DNA from: JAGOEF01 sp964511665
Lineage (GTDB): Bacteria; Bacteroidota; Bacteroidia; Bacteroidales; ML635J-15
Direction of reading: 5' to 3'
NCBI GenBank assembly: GCA_964511665.1
Contig: CAZEHA010000077.1
Location: 1-12,360, forward strand
Length of the DNA stretch: 12,360 nucleotides
Shown: one piece after another, positions 1-7,339 of the stretch
Layout: every line of letters starts with the position of its first letter
How positions within the stretch are numbered: the stretch's first letter is position 1
Translations under genes and position numbers: made by a program
The notes under the pieces: model-generated
The model's database searches: none
What the model was told of the DNA's origin: nothing
Seen by the model: the letters and a program-made list of their open reading frames with translations, nothing else

Positions 1-28
1 GAAGCCAGACTTATGCGCTGGCTTCTTT
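1..28 (+). terminator. Hairpin terminator of an upstream gene
   Basis: An 8-bp perfect stem (positions 1-8 pair with 18-25) with a 9-nt loop is followed by TTT and, after a few A residues, a second T run at 35-39. This is the layout of a Rho-independent terminator for a plus-strand gene that ends before the window. The left side of the hairpin may continue outside the window, so its full stem length cannot be judged. Confidence 0.6.
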
Positions 29-73
29 AAAAAGTTTTTATCGGACAACAGTGATAAGATATTGTAAATACAC

Positions 74-81
74 TATCTTTA
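74..81 (+). promoter_or_regulatory. Possible -7 box for the lipoprotein gene
   Basis: TATCTTTA matches the Bacteroidetes -7 element TAnnTTTG at all fixed positions but the last. It lies about 45 bp before the start codon. No TTTG (-33) element sits at the expected 19-21 bp spacing upstream, so this is a weak call. Confidence 0.3.
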
Positions 82-126
82 TAGTCGAAATAAAGCATTT
101 TATGTATCCATTTAACCTGACCAATC

Positions 127-483
127 ATGAAAAACACTCAATTCTTTCTATGCTGCCTTGTTAGCGTCGTTTTAATCGCCGCATGCAGTGGAAACAAAAC
201 ACCCGAAGAAATGATAACCGGCACCTGGGAAATAACCAAAGCGGAAGGCAGCTTTGCCGATATGAATTTGGGAACCATTTACACATTCGATGGCAAAAAC
301 GAGCTAATCATGTCGAAAGGAGCCTTCGAGAATAAAGCCGAATACAAAATTATTGCCGACACGCTGCAATACTCGGTAGGCTCGGTTAGTATTTCGGTAC
401 TTTACAAAATTGACGATGACAAACTGAATCTTGAAATAATCGACGGCGATCAAAAATTTGAACTTACCCGTAAAAAAGAATAG
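127..483 (+). CDS. Small lipocalin-like lipoprotein, function unknown
   Basis: The 118-residue protein starts with a lipoprotein signal peptide: a hydrophobic stretch at residues 6-19 ending in the lipobox LIAAC, with Cys20 as the predicted lipidated residue. The mature part begins with a short polar linker, then GTW (residues 32-34) and alternating beta-type segments to the C-terminus. The GxW start followed by beta strands resembles the small lipocalin-like domains common in Bacteroidetes lipoproteins. I infer an envelope-anchored beta-barrel that may bind a small ligand, but no ligand can be read from the sequence. The gene stands alone on the plus strand, behind a terminator and convergent with the msrA block. 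The ATG start is supported by the well-formed signal peptide directly after it. The lipoprotein call is firm; the fold is likely; the role is unknown. Confidence 0.85.
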   Translation: MKNTQFFLCCLVSVVLIAACSGNKTPEEMITGTWEITKAEGSFADMNLGTIYTFDGKNELIMSKGAFENKAEYKIIADTLQYSVGSVSISVLYKIDDDKLNLEIIDGDQKFELTRKKE

Positions 484-535
484 AATTCAAGATTATATAG
501 TTTAACTAACTGTCATATTTACAATTAATTAAAAC

Positions 536-550
536 TACTTATCAGAAGTA
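536..550 (-). terminator. Weak hairpin after the winged-helix gene
   Basis: A 5-bp stem (550-546 with 540-536 on the minus strand) with a 5-nt loop lies immediately after the stop codon of the 59-residue ORF and is followed on the minus strand by G and then TTTT. It could end the recQ/msrA block. The stem is short and A/T-rich, so this is tentative. Confidence 0.3.
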
Positions 551-730
551 TTACTTTTGCACCGAATAGTAACACATTTTAGGGCTGATAATTTTATTTT
601 CGGCTTTTAGCGATTTAATTGCTTTATCGACCTGAGCCTTATCTATTCCTGCTTTGGCTGCAATTTCGGCCGATTTCATCATGTTTTCTGATTGTTTCAG
701 GGTGTCGAATACAATTTGTTTTGTGTCCAT
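551..730 (-). CDS. Small winged-helix DNA-binding protein (59 aa)
   Basis: A short ORF runs from an ATG at 730-728 to TAA at 553-551. The protein (MDTKQIVFDTLKQSENMM..., ending CYYSVQK) has the pattern of a minimal winged helix: helix 1 at residues 2-13, a helix-turn-helix at about 18-43 (SAEIAAKAGIDKAQVDKAIK), then a short beta wing with the lysine/proline turn IISPKMCYY. Proteins of this size and pattern are annotated in many Bacteroidetes as small transcriptional regulators or HTH proteins, often without known targets. It lies 25 bp downstream of msrA on the same strand, so it is probably cotranscribed and could answer to the same oxidative or envelope signal; that link is inference. Nothing in the sequence identifies an effector. 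It has one cysteine (Cys52) and could also be an RNA-binding or nucleoid-type protein. Confidence 0.75.
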   Translation of the reverse strand: MDTKQIVFDTLKQSENMMKSAEIAAKAGIDKAQVDKAIKSLKAENKIISPKMCYYSVQK

Positions 731-755
731 AGCTTATTTTTTTTGTTATTATTTT

Positions 756-1364
756 CTATTTTAATTTCTCTCTGAAGTAGCTTTTCATTTTATCGAGTTT
801 GGGTTGAATGGTAAACTGGCAATAGGCATTGTTTGGATTTTTTGCAAAATAATCCTGATGATAATCTTCTGCCCGATAGAACTCGCTAAGTTTGTCGATT
901 TGAGTTACAATGGGATTCTTAAAGACGCGCAATTTGTTTAATTCTTTCACGATATCAGTAGCCGACGCAGCCTGTTCGTGAGTGGTGTAGAAGATTACAG
1001 AACGATACTGAGTGCCAACATCCATTCCCTGACGGTTCAGCGTTGTAGGATCGTGCACGGTGAAAAACACTTGCAATATTTCTTCGAACGAAATTTTATT
1101 TTCATCGTAGTGTATCATTACCACCTCGGCATGTCCGGTGTTGCCATCGCAAACTTCGCGGTATGTTGGATTTGGAGTTATTCCTCCGGCATATCCCGAA
1201 ACCACTTCTTCTACCCCATTAAGGGTTTCGAAAACGGCTTCCAAACACCAGAAGCAACCGCCACCCAGCACAATTTTATCGTGCGATACCTGTGCATTTC
1301 CATGAATTGACGCCATAAACAATACTATTATTAAGCAGTATTTCACACGCAAATAAATTTTCAA
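756..1364 (-). CDS. msrA: Exported peptide-methionine (S)-S-oxide reductase
   Basis: MsrA reduces methionine-S-sulfoxide in damaged proteins back to methionine. The catalytic motif GGCFWC gives Cys37 as the nucleophile. The other active-site residues sit at the spacing known from E. coli MsrA: Tyr68, Glu80 (in GHAEVV), Asp115 and Tyr120. Cys182 in the NAYC segment is positioned as a resolving cysteine. Residues 1-25 form a signal peptide: a basic start, a hydrophobic core YCLIIVLFMASI and a likely cut after GNA. I infer action in the periplasm or on secreted proteins. The chosen start is TTG; no ATG lies in frame between it and the upstream TGA. The first in-frame ATG (residue 17) would remove the signal peptide and give a cytoplasmic enzyme. 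It lies 80 bp after recQ, with which it may share a transcript, and 25 bp before the small winged-helix gene. Thiol recycling of an exported MsrA would need a periplasmic thioredoxin partner not seen here. Confidence 0.93.
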   Translation of the reverse strand: MKIYLRVKYCLIIVLFMASIHGNAQVSHDKIVLGGGCFWCLEAVFETLNGVEEVVSGYAGGITPNPTYREVCDGNTGHAEVVMIHYDENKISFEEILQVFFTVHDPTTLNRQGMDVGTQYRSVIFYTTHEQAASATDIVKELNKLRVFKNPIVTQIDKLSEFYRAEDYHQDYFAKNPNNAYCQFTIQPKLDKMKSYFREKLK

Positions 1365-1444
1365 CTTTATTGAATAACTGCAAAAACAGGCATTTGTTCA
1401 AACAATGCGCTGGTTGCATAGCCCATTACACAAATAGACAAAAG

Positions 1445-3628
1445 CTAGTTACCCATTTCGGCGATAAATTTAACGCGCACCAGACGAACTTCCTCTTCGC
1501 TATATTCGTTCTCTCCCAGTTCTTTAAGCGCATCCTCAATTGATTCGGTGTCGGCTTCATCTCTGAAGTAGTTATAAATATCGTCGATATGCTCCTGATC
1601 CATGATGCTATACAGATAATAGTCGATGTTCAGTTTGGTGCCTGCGTTCACAATGGCTTCTATTTCATGAATCAATTCAATCATCTCCAACCCTTTGGCT
1701 TCGGCAATGTCGTCGAGAGGCATTTTAAGGTCGATGCTTTTAATAATATACACCTTATTACCTGACTTGTTCACTACCGATTTTACAATCATATCTTGTG
1801 GTCGCTCGATTTCGTTCTCAACCACGTGTTTATGAATAAGTTCGATGAACTGTTTACCATATTTCTGTGCTTTTCCAACACCAACGCCCGAAATTTTGGT
1901 CAGTTCATCCATTGTAATGGGATATTGAATTGCCATATCTTGCAGCGAAGGATCGCTAAATATTACAAAAGGAGGCAAATTAAGTTGCTTTGCCATTGCC
2001 TTACGCAAATCTTTGAGCAGCGAGAACAACACCGTGTCGGCTGCAGCGGTGCCTCCTGTAATGTTTTCGCTTTTCTCGTCGTTATCGTCGTAATCGTGGT
2101 CTTTGGTCATCATAAACGATCGCGGATTCTTCATGTATGCACGTCCTGCTTTTGTAATTTTCAGCAGTCCATAGTTCACGATTTCTTTTTCGAGTAATTG
2201 CGCCACAAGGGCCTGGCGTATTAATGCCTTCCAAAACTTTATGGGCTGAGCATCTCCTATTCCAAAGATTTCGAGCTTATCGTGTTTAAATGTGCTTATT
2301 TCGGCATTGCTTTTACCATACAACACATTGGCAACATGTTCGGCCTTACATCTTTCTTTCAGCACATCAATCACTTCTAGAAGCAAACTCAGCTCATTTC
2401 TGGCTTCGAATTTGGGTTTAGGATTCAGGCAATTGTCGCAGTTTCCGCAATCTTCTTCCATCACCTCGCCAAAATAATTCAGCAATTGCCTGACACGACA
2501 CACCGACGATTCGGCATACGACACCGTTTCGAGCAGTAATTGTTTGCCAATTTCCTGTTCGCTAACCGGTTTATTTTGCATGAATTTCTCCAATTTTTGA
2601 ATATCGTCGTAGCTATAGAAAGCAATGCACTTGCCTTCGCCGCCATCGCGACCTGCACGTCCGGTTTCCTGATAGTATCCTTCGAGACTTTTAGGGATGT
2701 TGTAGTGAATAACGAAACGAACGTCGGGCTTATCGATACCCATACCAAACGCAATAGTGGCCACAATAATGTCGGCTTCTTCGTTCAGGAACATATCCTG
2801 ATTGCGCGATCGTGTGGGTGCATCCATACCGGCGTGATAGGGCAATGCTTTAATGTCGTTTACCACCAGACTCTCGGCAAGTTCTTCCACTTTTTTGCGG
2901 CTCAAACAATAAATAATGCCCGATTTCCCCGGGTTATTCTTGATGTATTTAATAATTTCTTTGGTGGTATGCTGCTTGGGTCTCATTTCATAGTACAGGT
3001 TGTGTCGGCGGAACGAAGACTTAAACACCTGAGCATCGAGCATATCGAGGTTCTTTTGTATGTCGTGCTGCACTTTTGGTGTAGCTGTTGCGGTAAGTGC
3101 AATAAGCGGGGCTTTACCGATTTCGTCGATAATAGGCCTGATGCGACGGTATTCAGGACGAAAATCGTGACCCCATTCCGAAATACAGTGGGCTTCGTCG
3201 ATGGCATAGAAAGAAATCTTTACTGTCTTTAAGAAATCGACGTTTTCGCGTTTGGTAAGCGATTCGGGGGCTACATACAGCAGCTTGGTTTTACCTTTCA
3301 CCAAATCTTCTTTCACCCGCATAATTTCGGGTTTCGACAGCGACGAGTTCATAAAATGAGCCACACCATCTTCGGTGCTGAAACCACGCATCGAATCGAC
3401 CTGATTTTTCATGAGTGCAATCAGTGGCGAAATAATTATCGCGGTGCCTTCGTACATTAGAGCAGGCAACTGATAGCACAACGATTTTCCTCCTCCAGTT
3501 GGCATCAGCACAAATGAATCGTAGCCTTGCAGCAGACTAATGATAATTTCTTTTTGCGGCCCCTTAAAGGTGTCGAAACCGAAATATTTCTTTAGTAAAT
3601 CATAGATTTGTTTTTCCTCAAATTTCAT
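1445..3628 (-). CDS. recQ: ATP-dependent DNA helicase RecQ
   Basis: This 727-residue protein is a 3'-5' DNA helicase for recombination and replication-fork repair. The superfamily 2 helicase core is complete: motif 0 Gln25, Walker A TGGGKS (44-49), DEAH (144-147), the aromatic-rich loop after it (SEWGHDFRP), the TATAT motif (179-183), and motif VI QETGRAGRDG (320-329) with the arginine finger. The RecQ zinc site has four cysteines at 377, 394, 397 and 400, followed by the RQC winged helix. An HRDC domain (about 530-600) contains the GVGVGKA turn. The last roughly 120 residues extend beyond the E. coli protein (about 610 aa) and contain a helix-turn-helix-like segment near PLDDIAEAKGL, as is usual for the longer Bacteroidetes RecQ proteins. 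The ATG start is 27 bp from a strong promoter box. It is divergent from kdsD. No sign of damage or transfer. Confidence 0.97.
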   Translation of the reverse strand: MKFEEKQIYDLLKKYFGFDTFKGPQKEIIISLLQGYDSFVLMPTGGGKSLCYQLPALMYEGTAIIISPLIALMKNQVDSMRGFSTEDGVAHFMNSSLSKPEIMRVKEDLVKGKTKLLYVAPESLTKRENVDFLKTVKISFYAIDEAHCISEWGHDFRPEYRRIRPIIDEIGKAPLIALTATATPKVQHDIQKNLDMLDAQVFKSSFRRHNLYYEMRPKQHTTKEIIKYIKNNPGKSGIIYCLSRKKVEELAESLVVNDIKALPYHAGMDAPTRSRNQDMFLNEEADIIVATIAFGMGIDKPDVRFVIHYNIPKSLEGYYQETGRAGRDGGEGKCIAFYSYDDIQKLEKFMQNKPVSEQEIGKQLLLETVSYAESSVCRVRQLLNYFGEVMEEDCGNCDNCLNPKPKFEARNELSLLLEVIDVLKERCKAEHVANVLYGKSNAEISTFKHDKLEIFGIGDAQPIKFWKALIRQALVAQLLEKEIVNYGLLKITKAGRAYMKNPRSFMMTKDHDYDDNDEKSENITGGTAAADTVLFSLLKDLRKAMAKQLNLPPFVIFSDPSLQDMAIQYPITMDELTKISGVGVGKAQKYGKQFIELIHKHVVENEIERPQDMIVKSVVNKSGNKVYIIKSIDLKMPLDDIAEAKGLEMIELIHEIEAIVNAGTKLNIDYYLYSIMDQEHIDDIYNYFRDEADTESIEDALKELGENEYSEEEVRLVRVKFIAEMGN

Positions 3629-3654
3629 TACATATTCTTAATATTGTTCTAACT

Positions 3655-3687
3655 CAAAATTAATACATTTAAAACATCTCTTACAAA
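3655..3687 (-). promoter_or_regulatory. recQ promoter
   Basis: On the minus strand, TTTG at 3687-3684 is separated by 21 bp from TAATTTTG at 3662-3655. This matches the Bacteroidetes primary sigma-factor consensus TTTG-N19-21-TAnnTTTG at every fixed position. Transcription would start about 20 bp before the recQ ATG and may continue into msrA and the small winged-helix gene. Confidence 0.7.
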
Positions 3688-3695
3688 CTTATATT

Positions 3696-3724
3696 ATTTT
3701 TTTTTATTGCGACTAAAAAAAAAT
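3696..3724. repeat. Perfect T-tract/A-tract inverted repeat
   Basis: An 11-bp arm (A, nine T, A at 3696-3706) and its exact complement (T, nine A, T at 3714-3724) flank a 7-bp centre TTGCGAC. It lies between the recQ and kdsD promoters. Phased A-tracts of this kind bend DNA and may serve as a binding site or upstream promoter element; it is also followed by no transcript end, so it is unlikely to be a terminator. The role is inferred. Confidence 0.6.
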
Positions 3725-3799
3725 CAAATACAATAATTATCAGGTCTGCATTGTTGATTAATTAGACTACGCAAGCTGATTAAAATAGAGCATCATTGT

Positions 3800-3807
3800 T
3801 ATTTTTG
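3800..3807 (+). promoter_or_regulatory. kdsD promoter -7 box
   Basis: TATTTTTG is a perfect match to the Bacteroidetes -7 element TAnnTTTG and lies 27 bp before the kdsD ATG, the same distance as the recQ box to its gene. A clear TTTG is not found 19-21 bp upstream, so only the -7 half is supported. Confidence 0.55.
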
Positions 3808-3834
3808 CATTATAAACATTGAATTATCATTGTT

Positions 3835-4803
3835 ATGACAGTTGATAAGATAATAGGAACAGCGAGAAAAACCATTGAGCAGGAAATTACAGCACTTCAG
3901 TCGCTAACCGATTTTTGCGATAAGAGTTTTGCTGAAGCAGTGCAGTTGATTGCCAACAGTAAAGGGCGTTTGGTGCTTACCGGTATTGGGAAAAGCGCAA
4001 TTATTGCCGAGAAAATTGTTGCCACGCTTAACAGCACCGGAACTCCGGCAATTTTTATGCATGCTGCCGATGCCATTCACGGTGATTTGGGAATTATTCA
4101 ACCCGACGACATTGTATTGTGTATTTCGAAGAGCGGAAATACACCCGAAATTAAGGTGCTAATACCCCTTATTAAGCGAATGGGTAATGTACTTATTGGC
4201 ATGGTGTCGAATCAAACCTCGTATTTGGCTTCCGAATCTGATTTTGTAATTCGAGCCACAGTAGCCCACGAAGCCTGCCCTAACAATCTGGCCCCCACCA
4301 GCAGCACTACTGCCCAACTGGTAATGGGCGATGCCATTGCAGTTTGTCTGCTCGAACTTAAAGGGTTTTCGATGGACGATTTTGCACGAATACATCCGGG
4401 AGGATCCTTAGGCAAAAAGCTCTATTTGCGGGTTAGCGACCTTTATAAATTGAATCAGGCGCCTAAGGTTATTGCTTCCGACAGTATCGACAAAGTTATT
4501 GTCGAAATTTCGGGGAAGCTGCTCGGCGCCACTGCTGTGGTTGACAACGAAAACGCTATAATAGGCGTGATTACCGATGGCGATTTGAGGCGAATGTTAC
4601 AAAACAATCTTGATGCAATACATCGATTATGTGCTGCCGACATTATGACAAAAATGCCAAAGAGTATCGACTCAAACGAGCTGGCCATCAAAGCTCTTAG
4701 AATTATTGAACAACACAATATCACGCAAATACTGGTTACTCACAACAACAAGTATGCAGGCATGGTTCATTTGCACGATTTAATACGGGAAGGCGTAGTA
4801 TAA
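3835..4803 (+). CDS. kdsD: D-arabinose 5-phosphate isomerase (KpsF/GutQ family)
   Basis: The enzyme converts D-ribulose 5-phosphate to D-arabinose 5-phosphate, the first step toward Kdo, the sugar joining lipid A to the LPS core. The 322-residue protein has an N-terminal SIS sugar-isomerase domain (about 35-180; GIGKSA, SKSGNTPE) and two C-terminal CBS repeats (about 205-322; GVITDGDLRRML in the first). Residues known to matter in E. coli KdsD (Lys59, His88, Glu111, Glu152, His193) are all present with a constant offset of six: Lys53, His82, Glu105, Glu146 and His187. The length is typical and the protein should be active in the cytoplasm. The ATG lies behind a perfect -7 box. The next gene starts 22 bp downstream on the same strand, so the two probably share a transcript. 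Family members feeding capsule (KpsF) or sugar-alcohol use (GutQ) cannot be told apart by sequence alone, but as no capsule genes are nearby the LPS role is most likely. Confidence 0.93.
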   Translation: MTVDKIIGTARKTIEQEITALQSLTDFCDKSFAEAVQLIANSKGRLVLTGIGKSAIIAEKIVATLNSTGTPAIFMHAADAIHGDLGIIQPDDIVLCISKSGNTPEIKVLIPLIKRMGNVLIGMVSNQTSYLASESDFVIRATVAHEACPNNLAPTSSTTAQLVMGDAIAVCLLELKGFSMDDFARIHPGGSLGKKLYLRVSDLYKLNQAPKVIASDSIDKVIVEISGKLLGATAVVDNENAIIGVITDGDLRRMLQNNLDAIHRLCAADIMTKMPKSIDSNELAIKALRIIEQHNITQILVTHNNKYAGMVHLHDLIREGVV

Positions 4804-4825
4804 CACCTGATTCATATTACTTTTT

Positions 4826-6475
4826 ATGAGAACACCGAAAAAGACATTACTCACATTTTTTGCTATAAGCAGTTTCTTAAACCCAACATGTGCGCAAGAT
4901 ATGCTGATACCCTCCGACAAGCCCAAAGTGGTAGTTGGAATTGTAGTGGAACAAATGCGCTACGATTATCTCACACGTTATTGGGACACATTCGGTGAAG
5001 ACGGTTTTAAAAAGTTAGCTGTTTATGGTGCCAATTGCCAGAACACGCATTTGAACTATGCCGTTACCCAAATTTCGCCCGGCTATGCAAGCATTTCAAC
5101 CGGAGCGGAACCATCGGAGCATGGTATTGTTTCCGATTATTGGTATGTGCCTCTTACCGGAAAAAAAACAAGCAGCATCGACGACGACAAAGTAAAAGCC
5201 GTAGGCATGAAAGCATCGAAAGGAGCCTTCTCTCCCATTCAAATGCTGGCACCTACATTCAGCGACCAGATTAAACTGGCCAATAAAGGTAAATCAAAAG
5301 TAATTTCGCTGGCACTGAACCCGCAGGGAGCCATTCTTAGCGGAGGTTTTTCAGCTAACGCAGCCTATTGGTTCGATACCGAGTCGGGAAACTGGGTCAG
5401 CAGCAGCTATTATGTTAATCAACTCCCCGATTGGGTTGAGCAATTCAACAAAAGAGAGTATGCCAAGCTCTATATGTCGCGTACATGGAGTTTGCTTTTG
5501 CCCTATGAGAACTACACTGCATCAGATGGCGACACCAGCGTTTACGAATATGGCATAAACGGGATGTATAAAACCTTTCCGTATGTGTATCAGGATATTC
5601 AAAAGACAGTAAAAAACTATGAACTTCTGCTCAGTGTACCCGAAGGCAATACACTCACAACCGATTTTGCAGTAAATGCATTGATAAATGAACAACTCGG
5701 CAGCAACCATCACACCGATTTTCTATTTGTTAATTACTGCGTTACCGAGAATATTGGCAAATATTACGGACCCAATGCTATTGAGACTCAAGATGTTTAT
5801 CTGAGACTTGACAAGGAAATAGCCCATTTGATTTCGGTGCTCGAAGACAATTTAGGAAAAAACAATGTTCTTATTTACCTAACCTCTACCAGCGGCGTAA
5901 GCGATGTGCCTTCGTATTTGACCAATAATAAATTGCCCGCAGGAATATTTAAACACCATTACATCACAGCCTTGTTGAACTCTTACATTAAAGCCCTGTA
6001 TAGCGAAGGGAAATGGATTATTGATTTTGCCAACCAACAAATTTATTTAAATCGATTGTTGATTGAAGACTCTAAAATATCGCTGCAAGAAATGCAGGAT
6101 AAAGTTGCGTCCTTTATTATCAACAGCGAAGCGGTTGCCTATTCAATGGGAGGCGTATATCTTGCCACACAATCGTATAACGATGGTTTAAGAAAGAAAA
6201 TGCAAAATTCATATCATCCAAAGCGCAGCGGCGACATCATGATTGCACTAAAACCGGGCTGGCTCTTCGACATCAGCTATTCTACCGATCACTGCAGTGG
6301 GTATGCCTACGACACTCATGTACCCTTGCTTTGGTATGGTTGGAAAGTGCGTAAATCGACAATATATGACGCGGTGAACATTACCGACATTGGGCCTACT
6401 ATATCGCAGATGCTTCAAATGCCTATGCCGGCTAATGCCAGCGGGAAACCGGTGATGGAATTGCTTCGTAAATAA
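4826..6475 (+). CDS. PafA-family phosphatase homologue, catalytic residues lost
   Basis: A 549-residue exported protein (signal peptide about 1-23, cut near TCA) of the PafA branch of the alkaline phosphatase superfamily. The family framework is clear: VVVGIVVEQMRYDYL, STGAEPSEHGIV, ANAAYWFD, YGPNAIETQDVYLRLD, VPSYL and YDTHVPLLWYG. Lined up on these blocks with Elizabethkingia PafA (offset 3-4 throughout), the active site is almost entirely replaced: metal ligand Asp38 is Glu42, nucleophile Thr79 is Ile83, Asn100 is Asp104, Lys162 is Asn165, Arg164 is Gln167, Asp305 is Glu308, His309 is Lys312, Asp352 is Thr355 and His353 is Ser356. Only His486 (His489) remains. It should bind zinc poorly or not at all and be catalytically dead. 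The ORF is intact and of normal length (PafA is about 546), so it is not decaying. I infer a periplasmic binding, scaffolding or regulatory role, possibly linked to the envelope given its kdsD neighbour. A different chemistry using a shifted residue such as Thr81 cannot be excluded. Confidence 0.88.
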   Translation: MRTPKKTLLTFFAISSFLNPTCAQDMLIPSDKPKVVVGIVVEQMRYDYLTRYWDTFGEDGFKKLAVYGANCQNTHLNYAVTQISPGYASISTGAEPSEHGIVSDYWYVPLTGKKTSSIDDDKVKAVGMKASKGAFSPIQMLAPTFSDQIKLANKGKSKVISLALNPQGAILSGGFSANAAYWFDTESGNWVSSSYYVNQLPDWVEQFNKREYAKLYMSRTWSLLLPYENYTASDGDTSVYEYGINGMYKTFPYVYQDIQKTVKNYELLLSVPEGNTLTTDFAVNALINEQLGSNHHTDFLFVNYCVTENIGKYYGPNAIETQDVYLRLDKEIAHLISVLEDNLGKNNVLIYLTSTSGVSDVPSYLTNNKLPAGIFKHHYITALLNSYIKALYSEGKWIIDFANQQIYLNRLLIEDSKISLQEMQDKVASFIINSEAVAYSMGGVYLATQSYNDGLRKKMQNSYHPKRSGDIMIALKPGWLFDISYSTDHCSGYAYDTHVPLLWYGWKVRKSTIYDAVNITDIGPTISQMLQMPMPANASGKPVMELLRK

Positions 6476-6526
6476 ATCTTTTGTGCAACACGGGCTGCAG
6501 CATTTTAGTAATTGAGCCAAAACTAT

Positions 6527-6534
6527 TATTTTTA
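6527..6534 (+). promoter_or_regulatory. Possible -7 box for the biosynthetic operon
   Basis: TATTTTTA, one mismatch from TAnnTTTG, lies 16 bp before the ATG at 6551. The surrounding bases resemble those of the kdsD promoter. If used, it would start transcription inside the region that the TTG-start version of the next gene would call coding, which favours the ATG. There is no good -33 element, so the call is weak. Confidence 0.33.
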
Positions 6535-6550
6535 CAATAAATATTTCGAA

Positions 6551-7324
6551 ATGCTATACAACGAAATTTGTTTTAACACAAGTGGCTCGATTTGCGAAAT
6601 TATTCTGAACCGTCCATCGCGAAGGAATGCCATAAGCCTTAGCATGCTGCAAGAGTTACACCATGCAACAAAACGTCTGTCGGGCTTGAACCATATCAAT
6701 GTAATCTTGTTGCGCAGCAACGACCCTGATTTTTTTTCGGCAGGTGGCGACTTACGCGACATTGTCTCCGTTTCAAACGAAGAAGCCTATGAGTTAGGCA
6801 ACCGAGTTTCGGAGGTTTTCGGATCTTTTACGCGTTTACCACAAGTAGTTATCGCCTGCATGAAGGGCAAGGTTATGGGTGGAGGCGCCGAATTATGCTT
6901 ATATGCCGATATCAGAATTGCCCACGAAAATCTGTGTTTTGTGCTACCCGAAGTGCAACACAACATGATACCCGGAGCAGGTGGCGTCAGCATGCTCAGC
7001 CGAATAAGCGGCATTGGGAACAGCCTCTATATGCTGCTAACGGCCAGGGAGATAAATGCTGTTGAAGCAAAGAATATGGGTTTGGTTCAAGATGTTTTTT
7101 CTGACAACAATTACGAAATGTGTATTGCAGAGCTGTGCACAAAAATTTCGTCTAGCCCAATCGAAATAATCGATACGGTAAAAAGACTCGCATGGAACAA
7201 TTTGTCGGAACCCATCGGGTATTGCCTGAACATGGAATCGAAAGAGTTTGGCAGCCTGTTAAACCGGTTTGGCCGCAATAGAATTGAAGCTTTTTTCGAA
7301 GCAAAAAACAAAAAAATAAAATAA
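6551..7324 (+). CDS. Enoyl-CoA hydratase/isomerase (crotonase) family protein
   Basis: From the ATG at 6551 the protein has 257 residues, the usual crotonase length. A longer reading from TTG at 6512 adds 13 aromatic-rich residues unlike the family and is not favoured. Crotonase landmarks are in order: ILNRPSRRNAI (18-28), the first oxyanion-hole segment FFSAGGDLRD (61-70), the second KGKVMGGGAEL (105-115), and LPEVQHNMIPGAGG (132-145). The two acid/base residues of true hydratases (Glu144 and Glu164 in the rat enzyme) match Glu114 and Glu134, so hydration or dehydration of an acyl-thioester is plausible. The fold also supports isomerases, decarboxylases and hydrolases, and the substrate cannot be told. 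It lies 75 bp after the PafA homologue and 15 bp before the first ketosynthase fusion. I infer that it acts on the 3-hydroxyacyl product of that fusion or on its precursor. Confidence 0.88.
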   Translation: MLYNEICFNTSGSICEIILNRPSRRNAISLSMLQELHHATKRLSGLNHINVILLRSNDPDFFSAGGDLRDIVSVSNEEAYELGNRVSEVFGSFTRLPQVVIACMKGKVMGGGAELCLYADIRIAHENLCFVLPEVQHNMIPGAGGVSMLSRISGIGNSLYMLLTAREINAVEAKNMGLVQDVFSDNNYEMCIAELCTKISSSPIEIIDTVKRLAWNNLSEPIGYCLNMESKEFGSLLNRFGRNRIEAFFEAKNKKIK

Positions 7325-7339
7325 GGCATACTACTTAAT

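Noticed and set aside
978..1310. Plus-strand ORF (110 codons) opposite msrA
   Set aside because: It is a shadow of the MsrA coding strand and has no recognisable motif or promoter.
1365..1444. Possible 19-codon leader peptide between recQ and msrA on the minus strand (ATG near 1425, stop near 1368)
   Set aside because: It lies in the same frame as recQ past its stop, has no start-site support and no attenuation hairpin. It could be chance in an 80-bp gap.
2540..3232. Long plus-strand ORF (230 codons) opposite recQ
   Set aside because: It is antisense to a clear RecQ coding sequence, its translation has no recognisable domain, and it is explained by the codon use of the opposite strand.
6512..6550. 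N-terminal extension of the crotonase from a TTG start
   Set aside because: The 13 added residues are rich in Tyr, Phe and Asn, unlike family N-termini, and overlap a likely -7 box. The ATG at 6551 gives a normal crotonase length.
6476..6550. Terminator between the PafA homologue and the crotonase gene
   Set aside because: A short GCTGCAGC palindrome is present, but there is no convincing stem with a T run, so readthrough from kdsD into the operon remains possible.
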